In this document: piece by piece, positions 53,732-64,000 of the stretch
How the letters are laid out: the number at the start of each line of letters is the position of its first letter
How positions within the stretch are numbered: the first letter of the stretch is position 1
Assembly: GCF_001638985.1 (NCBI RefSeq)
Contig: NW_017265167.1
Span: forward strand, 62,001-126,000
Direction of reading: 5' to 3'
Source: Phycomyces blakesleeanus NRRL 1555(-)
Lineage: Eukaryota; Mucoromycota; Mucoromycetes; Mucorales; Phycomycetaceae
Length of the DNA: 64,000 bases
Program-made: the position numbers and the translations under genes
The notes under the pieces: model-generated
Told to the model about the DNA's origin: nothing
Seen by the model: only the letters and a program-made list of their open reading frames with translations
Databases searched by the model: none

Positions 53732-54625
53732 ATGTTGCTCACAAGATCTTGCGCTAGAGTCATTCGTACGAGGCCAATAATTATGGCAGGATTACGAATG
53801 GCAAGAAGTTCAGGTTATTCATGCTGTCATTCCAAGAAAGAACAAGACAAAGAACCAAAGTGTTCTGAAGCTACTGTGACTAGTCTTGGATTCTGGTCGG
53901 ATCCTTTAGTGTGGGAGCGCACAAAACTCAATACATTTAGGTGTGTTTTTGTATTGAAATTAGAAAGACACAATATATATACACTCCTAGGCTATATAAT
54001 GATTACTATAGAAAGAAATAGAGAGAGTGATCGAAAAAACGACACTATTATTTTATTTTTTGTATTAATGATTCTAATGGGTGTATAAATGTATATTATA
54101 TAATATATTAGGTGTTTGATAGGATGTACTGTGGGGGACTTTTCTGCCATGTGGTATATGCAGCTCAATCATCCAGAAATGACTCCTGTACTTTGTACTG
54201 GTCTAGCCATGGTAAAGAAAGACATAAAGAAGCGAGCAAACAAACAATGATACAAAATGTTACACCTTTATTTTGTTATTCTTTATTTCATCCCCTCTTT
54301 TCTGACTTTCCTAATTTATTTTTTTATGTATCTATAGGCTGCTGGATTGTCTAGCTCTCTTGCATTAGAAACCGTCCTTCTGCGTCGTTCATTGGGTGTT
54401 CCGGTCCAGGCCGCGTTCAAGACAGCAATGGGGATGAGTTTTGCATCGATGTGTGCTATGGAATTGGCTGAGAATGCAGTAGACTGGCATTTGACTGGAG
54501 GACAGGTTGCATTTGATGACCCTCATTTCTGGATGGCTGCTCTTGCCAGTATGGCTGCTGGGTATATTGTACCCCTACCCTTTAATTATTGGCGTCTAAA
54601 GGCACTAGGAAAAGCATGTCATTAA
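53732..54625 (+). CDS. DUF4396 domain membrane protein
   Basis: Protein of a conserved, functionally uncharacterised family found in bacteria and fungi. Three exons: 53732-53940, 54112-54211, 54338-54625; 198 residues. The N terminus is basic with Ser and Cys and could be an organelle-targeting signal. The domain starts at GFWSDPLVWERTKLNTFRCLIGC and continues with GDFSAMWYMQ. Next come a hydrophobic LALETVLL segment, an AFKTAMGMSFASMCAMELAENAVDW segment and the closing PLPFNYWRLKALGKACH. About four membrane helices are likely. The conserved Cys, His and Met residues (C-x3-C, final Cys-His) suggest metal handling, but that is inference. Divergent partner of the cyclotransferase gene. Confidence 0.85.
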
Positions 54626-55279
54626 AACAAATGTATATCTACTTTGGACAGGCAGACAAAATTAATTATTATTCTTTAAAAAAAAAAAGGGAATGAAAGA
54701 CAGAGAGTAAAGTCCCAAGAATAGTTTATGGCCACATGGTTGGACAAAACATAATATATTTTTAAATATTTAATAATATACTTCTTGATGATTTATTTAT
54801 ATTAATTAAAATATTTATAATAGAATGCTGGATAAACAGATAGACGTACTGATAAAGAAGTATATAGATATATTTCTTTTAATATAATAGACAATGAAAG
54901 GTATATGTATATATTGAATATGTAGATACTTATATACTTATATACATAGATAGATATGCGTATTAATATTAATATTAAGATTAAGATTAATAGTAATAAT
55001 ATTTATATTTTTATATGTTATTTATAATATATATATACAGGGAGAAAGATAGACAGATAGAAAATGCTAAGCTATATACAGTTTGATTCTTATTCTTATT
55101 CTTATTTTCCTCTTTATCTTTTTTTTTTTTTGGTTTTGATTTGGATTTGGATTCCAATTTCTTGAATCAAAATCAAAATCAAAATCAAAATCAAAACAAG
55201 CTTGGACGGAGTAGGGCGAGTAGGGCGAGTAGGACGAGTAGGACGAGTAGGAAGAGGTATTGAAAGAGATATTGTGTTT
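54626..55279. other. Intergenic DNA with short repeats
   Basis: AT-rich 3' flanks of two convergent genes. Includes TATTCT units near 55091-55110, AAAATC units near 55164-55196 and a nine-base GAGTAGGRC repeat at about 55209-55256. No gene seen. Confidence 0.6.
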
Positions 55280-55525
55280 TTAGTGTCGATATAATTGTTG
55301 GTGGTTTCCAAGATTGCCGAGGGAATGGAAGCGTCTTTGGCATGTGTGACACCTCAGGGCTGTTGAGCGACATTGTTGGATATAAGGCAAGGGCCAGCGC
55401 GGTTCAGTAGGGTGGTAATCGCAGGATTGTTTTGAACTAGCCGAGGTCATACAGTCTTCTTCATATTCATCCAGAGGCCAAGTGAGGATTGATGGTGGAA
55501 GAGTAAAGGTCTTTAATTGGCTCAT
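55280..55525 (-). CDS. Small single-finger C2H2 protein
   Basis: One exon, 81 residues from the ATG at 55525. Residues 59-81 form one C2H2 finger at the C terminus (C59, C62, H75, H81) with LRCHTCQRRF and a LGNLGNH recognition helix. The N-terminal 55 residues are unstructured, with several Pro and acidic residues. Single-finger proteins of this size occur in fungi as putative regulators. A spliced extension beyond either end is possible but not seen. Function unknown. Confidence 0.6.
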   Translation of the reverse strand: MSQLKTFTLPPSILTWPLDEYEEDCMTSASSKQSCDYHPTEPRWPLPYIQQCRSTALRCHTCQRRFHSLGNLGNHQQLYRH

Positions 55526-57088
55526 TATTATTTTGGTTTATTATAAGTTGCAGTTTTTGTAGATTTTTATGGTTTTATGGTTTTGTGGTTTGAAAGGCAA
55601 AGGAAGAAATATAAAAAAAATATTTTTTCATTTTGATGAGAGAAATAGAGTGGTATTTATACCCAAGAAGAAGAAGAAGAATTTTTTTTTTAAAAAAAAA
55701 AAAAAGCTCAAAGGGCTTGGCTTATTTCGATTTTCGAATGTCTTAATTTGGGTTGTGGGAGGTGATGAAATCAAGGGGGGTTAGGTTATGTTTGGTTGGG
55801 TTAGATTGAGTTTTTTTTTGGGGGGGAGCTAAAGAACTGTGATTCAATTGCTTTTTTTAAAAAAAAAAAAAATAGGCGATGTCACTTGAGACACTTTAAT
55901 GTTTGATGTATCGCCGATACGAGGATTTACTGTGTGCATGTATGAATGTGCGTATTTGTGTGTATATATCGATCTTATGCGTTTTTATGTATTATATATA
56001 TATATATGTATAATACTTCTTTAACTATATATATATAAGTTGATATTTTGGTCTAGGCTTGTTGTCTCTCACTCACTCTCCGCCCCCCCTTTCTCTCTCT
56101 CTCTCTCTCTCTCTTTGTCTTTGTCTTTGACTTTCCCTTTCATTCCATTCCCTTCCCTTGCCTTCTCCCCTTTCTTTATCTTCTTGGGCTTCTTGGACTT
56201 CTTGGTCTACAAATCAAATATCAAGTGCTTTGTTTGTTTGTTTGTTTGTTTGTTTGTTTGTTTGTAATTAGTATCACAATGTATCGAGCTCTAGTATCCT
56301 TAGTTGTTACTAGTTGTTATTGTTCCATGTTATAGAACACAAAAAGTCGTTGTTTTGCTTCTTTGGTTTCTTAATCGATTTAATTGATCTGTGATTTCTA
56401 TTTTATATTGATATATGTTATATTGCACTAATTTCGTTTATTGTAATCGCTTAAAATCTATTTGGGATCTACCTATTATTATTATTATTCTTCTTCTTCT
56501 TCCTCTTCTTCTACGCACAGCACACAATTCTTTGTACTACAACGATCTGTGCACTCTTTAGAAGCAAAAAGAAAAAAAAATACAAATAGGACCTATATAG
56601 TCTTTCTTTTTCTTGTTCCGCTTTCTTTTTTTTATATATATCATTAGAGTCTAACCTGTTTGTTTTGTATTTTTTTTTATTAATATTGAACGCCAGAAAT
56701 CTCACGCATGTCAAGGAGGTGGTCATTCTGTCGCAAGTTTCAATACTCGATACAGAACAAATAAGAAAAATAAGAAAATTTATAATAATTAAATGATCAA
56801 AAAAGCACCATAATGTCAGTGCCCATAGAAAATTGAAAATCAAGTCAAGAAAAACAATAATAAATAATAGATAGATAGATAAATAGATAACCATTGAAAT
56901 TGATATAGATAGATAGATAGATATAAAGATAGATAGAGGTATATAGACAGATATAGACAGAGATATATAAAAGAGGTATTTTATGTATTCAGCCATATAT
57001 CCCCTGTCAAATTGTTGTAAATTAGATACATATAAATGGTCATTGATAATTCATTGAAATGCCATGTAGATGGACAATACAAGACCAC

Positions 57089-57137
<49 letters not shown>

Positions 57138-59299
57138 CAAAAGTATTAAACAGACCCCAAAGTCGATGAAAAAGGTTGAATATTATACCCATTAATTATC
57201 ATTGAACAAATGTCGAGGGCCCTATTTAATTATTCGTTATTTATTTATTCGTTAATTGGCTACCAAATTTGCGTTTTGCCTGTGCCATATTCCCTCAAAA
57301 GTAATTATTTGAAATAAACTTGTTCAACGCCCTTGTAAATATACTCATAAAGTCTACCACGCCTACTACGCCTAAAGCGCAATGAATATATTTTTAAGCC
57401 CTCAATTAATTAATACCAAGCCTTTTCATCCGTTCATTCATTCTTTATTTTCTTTTTGTCTGGTTAGAAAACTAGTATTCAGTTCAAGTTGCTACAGTAA
57501 TATCATCATTGTAATTTATTAAAATATTATCTTCTTCTTGTTCAGATTCTTACATAAAATATAATAGAATTCCTTAGATCCCTTTTATCCCCACCAAATA
57601 TTTTTTGTTCACACACTAAGTAAATAAAATAAAAATAAAAATAACACAGAAATTAAAGGCAGAAATTAAACAAGGTTTCGAATAAATAATATCTACAACC
57701 AGGGTCAAGGGTGTGGGACACGATCACTTGTAAAGACAGAACCAAATAAAAAATCAAATCAAATCAAATCAAATCAAAAGCAAATGCTGCATCAATTACA
57801 ATTTTTTGAAAGACAATTTAATAACAAAAACAAAAACAATAACAATAACAATATTGTCTTGCTTCTATTATATACACATAACATATGTGTGCTTTGTGCG
57901 TGTGTATTTTAATTCAAACAACCTGTTTCAAGTAAGAAATATATATATATATATACATATAAACAACTTTATATAAAAAGCTCTTACACACCATTCACTT
58001 TGCTTCCCTTCTCTTCCCTTCCTTTCCCATTAGCCCCTTCCCTTCCCCCGTATCACTATTTTAGGAAAGTACAACGCAACCAACCTTTTTTTTTAGTCCT
58101 GATATAATTTAAAGTTGAGATTGAAAATTGAGAATATGTGTTTGTGTTACATAAACATTGAAATTCTATTGGATTAAAAAAATGGGCAAGGCGCGTAAAA
58201 AAAAAAGAACCAAAAAAAAAATCGTACCAAAAAAATTTGATTTGACTTAATTTTTTTTTTCTTTTGGAAAGACCGGAATTTTAATAAATGTCATAAAATC
58301 CTCTTTTCCTTTTTCTGATGTTTATTTTTGACGTTATAACTAATATTTTATGCTTTTTTTAAAACAAAAATAGAAATTAATGCTAAGCATTTGTTCGATG
58401 AAGCTTTGGAACTCTGCTAAAAGTATGTAAGAAAGATTGACACTTCATACTTCAATCTCTTTATTTTGGTACAATATCTGTCTATTAATTATATAATTAT
58501 ATTATATATATAAAAGCCTTGTAGATAGGGTGAACCTTTAAACCTTGTTCTTTTTGGTTCGTCCTCGGTAGAAGCTAATTTAGGTTATAAAGGTAAATAT
58601 AAATTCATATCTTCGTTGTAATGTTGCTTCTATTTCATAACAGTTGTTGAGTTTCTTAAAGTATTTAATGTGCTTGATGTGCTTGGCTGCTTCTTTTTCT
58701 TCTTTCTCTCTCTCTTCTCTTGTCAACAAATGTAATTTGCTTTAAACGTCAAGATTACATACATACTTTCTTTCTTTGGTTTTTACAAATGGTTCTTTTA
58801 ATATTATATTGGGAAAGGAAAAGGGAAGGGAAAGAGATCAAAAAATTAAAAATCAAAATTTTTCTTCTCCACACTTCTCTAACCCAATTGGTTCTTTGAT
58901 TATATATATTTTATATTGCTCCATTTCTTTTGCAATCTCATCTCATTCATTCTACTCTATTCATCGTTTCTTTTATTCTCTGGTGCTTTCCAAACGCTGG
59001 ATTATAAAACTTTGGATCTATGGATGAATTGTACTAATTTTGTTCATGTTCATGTTAAAAGTTAAGAAAAAATTATATTTGATATACGTATAGAATAAAC
59101 TTGGAACTTTAAAGCTTACCTTTTATGTATGACCCATACTTAAAGAAAAATGGTTGTCATAAAGATCACAGTACAAATACTTTGATCCGAATCCGATCTT
59201 CGTTACAATTTTTCCTCGTCTTCAATTGAAAAAAAGTGCATTTATATATGTATATATAAGCAAGCTACTTTTATTTAATTCAAAGACGAGATTAAGTTA
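55526..59299. other. Gene-poor AT-rich region
   Basis: No supported gene in about 3.8 kb. Simple repeats dominate: paired T/A homopolymers (55682-55705, 55854-55873), CT run (56093-56113), GTTT repeat (56229-56265), GATA repeats (56870-56925), TATATG repeat (57096-57136) and AAATC repeat (57749-57778). The long minus-strand frame at 56511-56996 is built largely from these repeats. At 58182 an ATG opens a 22-codon Lys-rich frame starting MGKARKKKRT, discussed under rejected items. Confidence 0.55.
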
Positions 59300-59699
59300 C
59301 ATGCATCTTTTGCATTTCAATAAAAATGCTGGCCATGACTTGTGAGTCTTTTTGACTTGAGTATGTATGTCTATGTTCTGTAGAATTTGGAGTTTCTTTT
59401 CTTCTTTCTTGTTTCCAGCATTTTGCAATGTTCCTTAGGGCTTTGGACTCTTTATTACTTTTTTTTTTTTGCTCATTGAATTTGGATTATGTATTCAAAT
59501 CCTCAAAAGTGTTTTCAGCCAATCTTTTGTGCCTATGTTGTCTCTTTTTTTTGCTTTATATCTTTAGTTCAAAAAGACTACCAACAAGAAAGAAGAAAAA
59601 AAACTCCAAATTCTACAGAAAATAGACATACATACTCAAGTCAAAAAGACTCACAAGTCGTGGCCAGCATTTATATTGCAATGCAAAAGATGCATGGAA
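59300..59699. repeat. Fold-back element: 115-bp inverted repeat around a 168-bp loop
   Basis: The left arm (about 59300-59414) and the right arm (about 59583-59699) are reverse complements with only about ten differences by eye. They share GCATCTTTTGCAT, ATGCTGGCCA, GACTTGTGAGTC, TTTTTGACTTGAGTATGTATGTCTAT and CTGTAGAATTTGGAGTTT. The transcript of either strand would form a long hairpin. Could be a MITE-like element or a local inverted duplication; no transposase or clear target duplication seen. Confidence 0.8.
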
Positions 59700-62600
59700 T
59701 CGTGCTCTTGAACCCAAAAAAAAAAGGTAGATTCTATATGTAGCGCATTGCTGTGACGCCACACCAGGTTGTAACCAATCATGTCTTGCTATTTTATGTA
59801 CTAAACAAATGATTTTCCAGAACCTAAGATTATAGGCATAAACGCAATTTTTGAATGGATTAATCACGCGAATTGTTGTTCATATGTGTAGTTATGATTA
59901 ACCGCCGATTAAAATACAAACTACATATATACCATAAAAAGACAGCAATTAATCGCCGCGTTAATATTGTTTATTGTTGCTGATATTTGTAAGCTTAGGA
60001 GACGCGAATTTCTTTAGCAAAGAAAAATAATGGGTAAAATTCTTTTTATGGAAGTGTAAACAAAAAAGGTAAGAATATTTCAGGCTTCAAAAAAAAAAAA
60101 CCTTTTAATGGTTAGTGTTTTGTATTACCCTAAAATTTGAGTCCACAAAAGTTTCTAATTTTTCAACCTATTTTTTTTTTATTTATGTGTATCAAATTAA
60201 TGTGATTACATTCGGCTTTTTACGGATCGATACATAAAAGAACAAGACAATGCATACATTTATGTATATATATATATATATATATATGTGTTTGGGTGTG
60301 TATGTGTGTGGGTATCTACAGATGTCTCCTCGTTTGTTCTTCATTGTATTGGTTGCTGGTGAAGAGAAGGATAAGAGTAAGGGATAAGGAGGAATAAGGA
60401 GGAATAAGGAGGAATAAGGAAGAGGGAAGGCTAGGAGAAAATTGGGGGAGAGGTGGAGCACTTGCTAGATGCATGAATCCCAATATACATTTATCCACAT
60501 AATAGCCGTCAAATCTACCGTAAACTTACCCTCACTCACTCGTTTACTCATTCACTTACACGCATGCATGTATTAATGAATGAACAAACATGTACGCACG
60601 CACGCACTCCTTACTGCTTTATTTAGCGTACAATAATCGTGATATCTTGGCATTTCACACTAGTTGCTATCCAGATTAATTTAGGTTCCAGTAAATTACT
60701 TTCCAAAGCCCATTGGCATTCTTGCTGATAAAGAAGTATTTACAATCTATTTTTATATATATATACAAAAAATAATTCTTGGGAATTCTTTTTTTCTTCT
60801 TCTTGATTATATAAAAACTACTATTATTATTATTGAAAAAAGAAAAAGTCGATCTCCATGGATACACAACTCCGATGTATACATCAATCAATATTTTCTT
60901 GATTGGAACATGACGTGATGTCAATCACCAAAATCCTTCTTTCTTTATGTCTCTTTCGCTCTTTATTTTTCATTCTGTGCGCATATATATTTATTCAAAA
61001 ATATTTTAGAATAAGAAAAAGAAAGAATTTTCTTTTATTAAAATTTACAATTGGCAATTTTGCTCAAAATACTTCTTGGTTTCCATAGTAACCAAAAAAA
61101 ACGAAAAATTAGAGACTCTGGGCTAACCTTTTAAGGAAAAATGCAGTAGCCTGGCAAACGGTCAATTCTACAAGTTCCAAAAAAAACAAAAACAAAAACA
61201 AAAACAAAAAGTACCAAGTACAAGAAGAAGAAGAGATGGGTACACGAAGCTAAATATATTCACACTCCACAAACCATATAAAATAAAATCAAATAGGTAC
61301 AAGAATCCCTGTGGACAGCCAAACTATATATTTCTTCTCTCTATCATCCGAAAATAACCCTATAATAATCACAAAACGCCACATATTTGAACAACCTTCG
61401 GGTGTAGTCATAAACAGCCAGGTTGGCTTTGGTCTGGCTTGGTTTGGCTTATCTTGCCAAAATATAAAGTATATTAATACAAATAATGCGATATATTTCA
61501 TGGAATTACGTTCTCCTTTTTTTCATTCTTATTCTTATTCTTATTTCGGTTTATTACTGTTGAGCCTCATAATATATATAATTATATAATGTACCAAAAA
61601 TACACTGTCATACACGGCATTTGATATATATATATAAACATCAATCTATAGTTCCACACTTTTTCCTACACGACTACAAACTGACGTCTTTGATTGGGAG
61701 GGGAGAAGAAGGAAGAAGGAACATGAGAAAGAGGGGGGAGAAGAGTATTCCTTTCAAATCAAATCCGCGTTTAAAAGAGAGACATTTGTAAACCTACCAC
61801 ACACACACATGTATATATACAGTGTGTGTACATTTTCTTTTAGAGTGTGGACCCTATCAATCACATTACCTAGGGTTGTTTTGTTCTCAAAGGAACAATG
61901 ATCGCACAACAGATTACATCAAGGGACGCCAAGGAAGAAAGAAAGAAAAGAAGAGAGAAAAAAAAGGGGGAAAGGATGTTATCTGTTTGATCGATATATA
62001 TGAGAACAAATGCCATACTTTCCCCACAAATCCAAAACAAAAAAAAATCAATTTCCTTTCCTCTTCCCTTATATACTTTTATAGTCTTTTGTTTTTATTC
62101 TTCTTTATATCCCAAGCGCCATTAAGCATGGGAAAAAAAAAGGAAAATAAAGAACCAAGACAATGGTATTATATTCCACTTCATTTCATTGTACTTTTTT
62201 TTTGACTTGGTTTAGTTTGGCTTGTATTGTACTGATATTATATTTCAGGGTTGGTGAGAATTTGAACCCAAATATTCATGTAGATAACAAATAAATAAAT
62301 AAAATAAGTTCAGGTTTAGGTGTAAAGTGATTGTGCCTGCAAAGACGGAATAATTGAAAAGGTTAGAAATTGTCAATAAACAAATATTTGTTTGTATTTC
62401 TATGTATTGAGTCATGAAACATTAAAGGATATAAGTTTACATTATAATAATAATCTTATTATTATATCTGCTTTCAAATAAAGAGAATAGGAAGAAGAGC
62501 GAAAACAGAAATAAAGGAGGGGTTGTAAAGAAAGATACTGTTAATTACGCCAAATCAAGTACATATTTCATCGTAGCCAGATATCTTGTAAAGCTACATG

Positions 62601-64000
62601 AGAAGCATTGTATATTAACCAGGGGTGGAGGGAACCCTCTTTGTCTTTTTTGGATACTAAAAAAGATATAGAATATACCCCCCCCAAGAAAATGATAGTA
62701 ACAAATTAATACATATTTGTAAATCTTGGTACTTTAAAGGCAAAGATTTCTGTGTTTTCAAATCAATAGATATATAACAAGCCAAAGAAAGACAATACTA
62801 TCAACTGTTGTGGACTCCATTTCTTCTATTCTTTTCTTGACCAAGTTGATCTTAAATTTTTGCTGATTCTCTTCTTTATAATATGTGTACTGAAAAGTAA
62901 TTTGATTATACTTATGGTAGTTAGAATGTGACTACAGGAACTAGTGATACTTGTACCCAAACTTGGTGAATGCATAAAGAAACAGAGATTTAATTGACAA
63001 AAAAAACAATAGATATACATATACCTGTGGGAATTTCATTTCTTTGTTTAGCAAATATTGGAGTATCAAGACTGTTTGCATGAAGATCAAACACACTCAT
63101 ATTCATGCTGTATTTTATATATATATCAATTTGGACAAATAGGAAGAATTGAAAAGAAAAACGCATTTGTACTCTTTTAGTCTTACCAGCCTTTACCACT
63201 CTTGGTGTAGTCTTGTGCAAGAAACAAGAACAAAAACACCTTGATTCATTCAATTTATTCACAAGCCTTAACTCTTCTCTTTTGACTATATATACTGTCA
63301 AACCAGAAAGAAAATCAAAAGTGATTCATCAAGGCTAGACATTTTGGTTACTGGATATTCTATAGTGAAAAGCTCATTAATTTTTTGACACATATTTTAT
63401 TATTAGGTGTATAAAAGGCTGTTTGCCTAAAATGAGTAATGATACCAGAAATATTTAAACCATAGCTTATTCACGCAAAATATCTCTTGAAAAAAAATTA
63501 ATTAATTTAATTTCATTTTATAAAACAAACTTTGACCCAACACCTTGCCTTGGGTTTTTTTTTATTTATTTTGCACAAGGTCTTATAGCTCAAGGCTTGA
63601 GCGTTAGAAAGAAGCCCATACACCCACCAAGCATATATTTTACAGCCTAAATTTCTATTGTCGTATTGAGCCAAATAAGATATAATAGAATAAAAGAAGC
63701 TTAGTATAATTTACATACATAGATTCATATATCAAGATACATTTTCTTTGTTTTATCCAATAGAGCAATTAAATTCAGTTAATTATTCTCATTATTGAAG
63801 ATTTTAAAGAAGAAAGTATTGAAACAAATTCCAGAAAAAAAAAGGATAAATTACTCCTTTTTTATTTTTTTATTTTTTTCTTATTTCCTGGTTTCCGGAG
63901 TTTGATATACTAGAGTACGTCACGGATTACGTATCGCGCTTTCGTGTAGAGATGAGGGTGCAGTTAGCAAGCGTGCGCGCTCATTCTTAGCCTTTAGCTT
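59700..64000. other. Gene-poor region to the window end
   Basis: About 4.3 kb without a supported gene. It holds a TA repeat (60265-60287), an AGGAGGAATA-type repeat (about 60388-60420), a CAAAAA repeat (61186-61209) and short frames with no domain (for example 62990-63301 minus). The last 100 bases become more GC-rich, with TACGTCACG and GTGCGCGC, which may be the promoter of a gene beyond the window. Confidence 0.5.

Noticed and set aside
56511..56996. 161-codon minus-strand frame
   Set aside because: Most of it is translated GATA and AT repeats, giving Ser/Ile/Tyr runs; no domain and no splice context.
58182..58250. Lys-rich 22-codon frame starting MGKARKKKRT, reminiscent of the start of the elongation factor Elf1
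   Set aside because: It stops after 22 codons, no GT donor follows soon, and no Cys-x2-Cys zinc region typical of Elf1 is found downstream.
63570..63620. tRNA-like stretch with TAGCTCAAGGCTTGAGC
   Set aside because: It has an A-box-like match but no B box and no cloverleaf pairing at the expected spacing.

Overview
The window is nuclear DNA of a filamentous fungus, most likely an early-diverging lineage (Mucoromycota, Mucorales-like). The evidence is AT-rich intergenic DNA full of microsatellites, many short GT-AG introns, and fungal families: septin Cdc10, Pkr1, UPF0658, Mdm38/LETM1 and Avt3/4-type transporters. An animal-like PTEN, a Crypton recombinase with a GCR1_C domain and LINE debris fit the same placement. 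The lineage is inference; the fungal nature is well supported. Exon boundaries below were read by eye, and each model was checked for an unbroken frame and a length divisible by three.

Layout. 1-7 kb: a four-finger C2H2 transcription factor and the V-ATPase assembly factor Pkr1, both on the minus strand. 7.3-9.0 kb: a decayed Crypton. 9.5-14.0 kb: PTEN (+) converging on a TBC RabGAP (-). 14.8-17.2 kb: a Cdc10-class septin (+). 18.4-24.1 kb: a UPF0658 Golgi membrane protein and the mitochondrial LETM1/Mdm38 protein (both -). 24.7-25.8 kb: LINE debris and an unrecognised broken reading frame. 26.4-27.3 kb: ribosomal protein eS24 (-).

28.2-42.6 kb is the most striking region. It is an inverted segmental duplication with arms of about 4.1-4.2 kb, each carrying an intact RGS-domain gene. 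The arms flank a 6-kb spacer with a vacuolar-type amino-acid transporter. An apparently non-coding block of about 0.8 kb inside the arms is more alike between copies than the coding sequence, which suggests gene conversion or strong constraint.

44.7-55.5 kb: a cyclic-nucleotide phosphodiesterase (-), the COPII GTPase Sar1 (+), a glutaminyl-peptide cyclotransferase (-) divergent from a DUF4396 protein (+), and a small single-finger C2H2 protein (-). 55.5-64 kb: no convincing gene; microsatellites and a fold-back hairpin at 59.3-59.7 kb.

Themes. Several genes act in signalling or membrane traffic: PTEN (phosphoinositides), TBC RabGAP, Sar1 and UPF0658 (secretory pathway), two RGS proteins and a PDE (both dampen G-protein/cAMP signalling). 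Nothing shows that they are co-regulated. I found no CRISPR array, tRNA, rRNA or operon-like unit.
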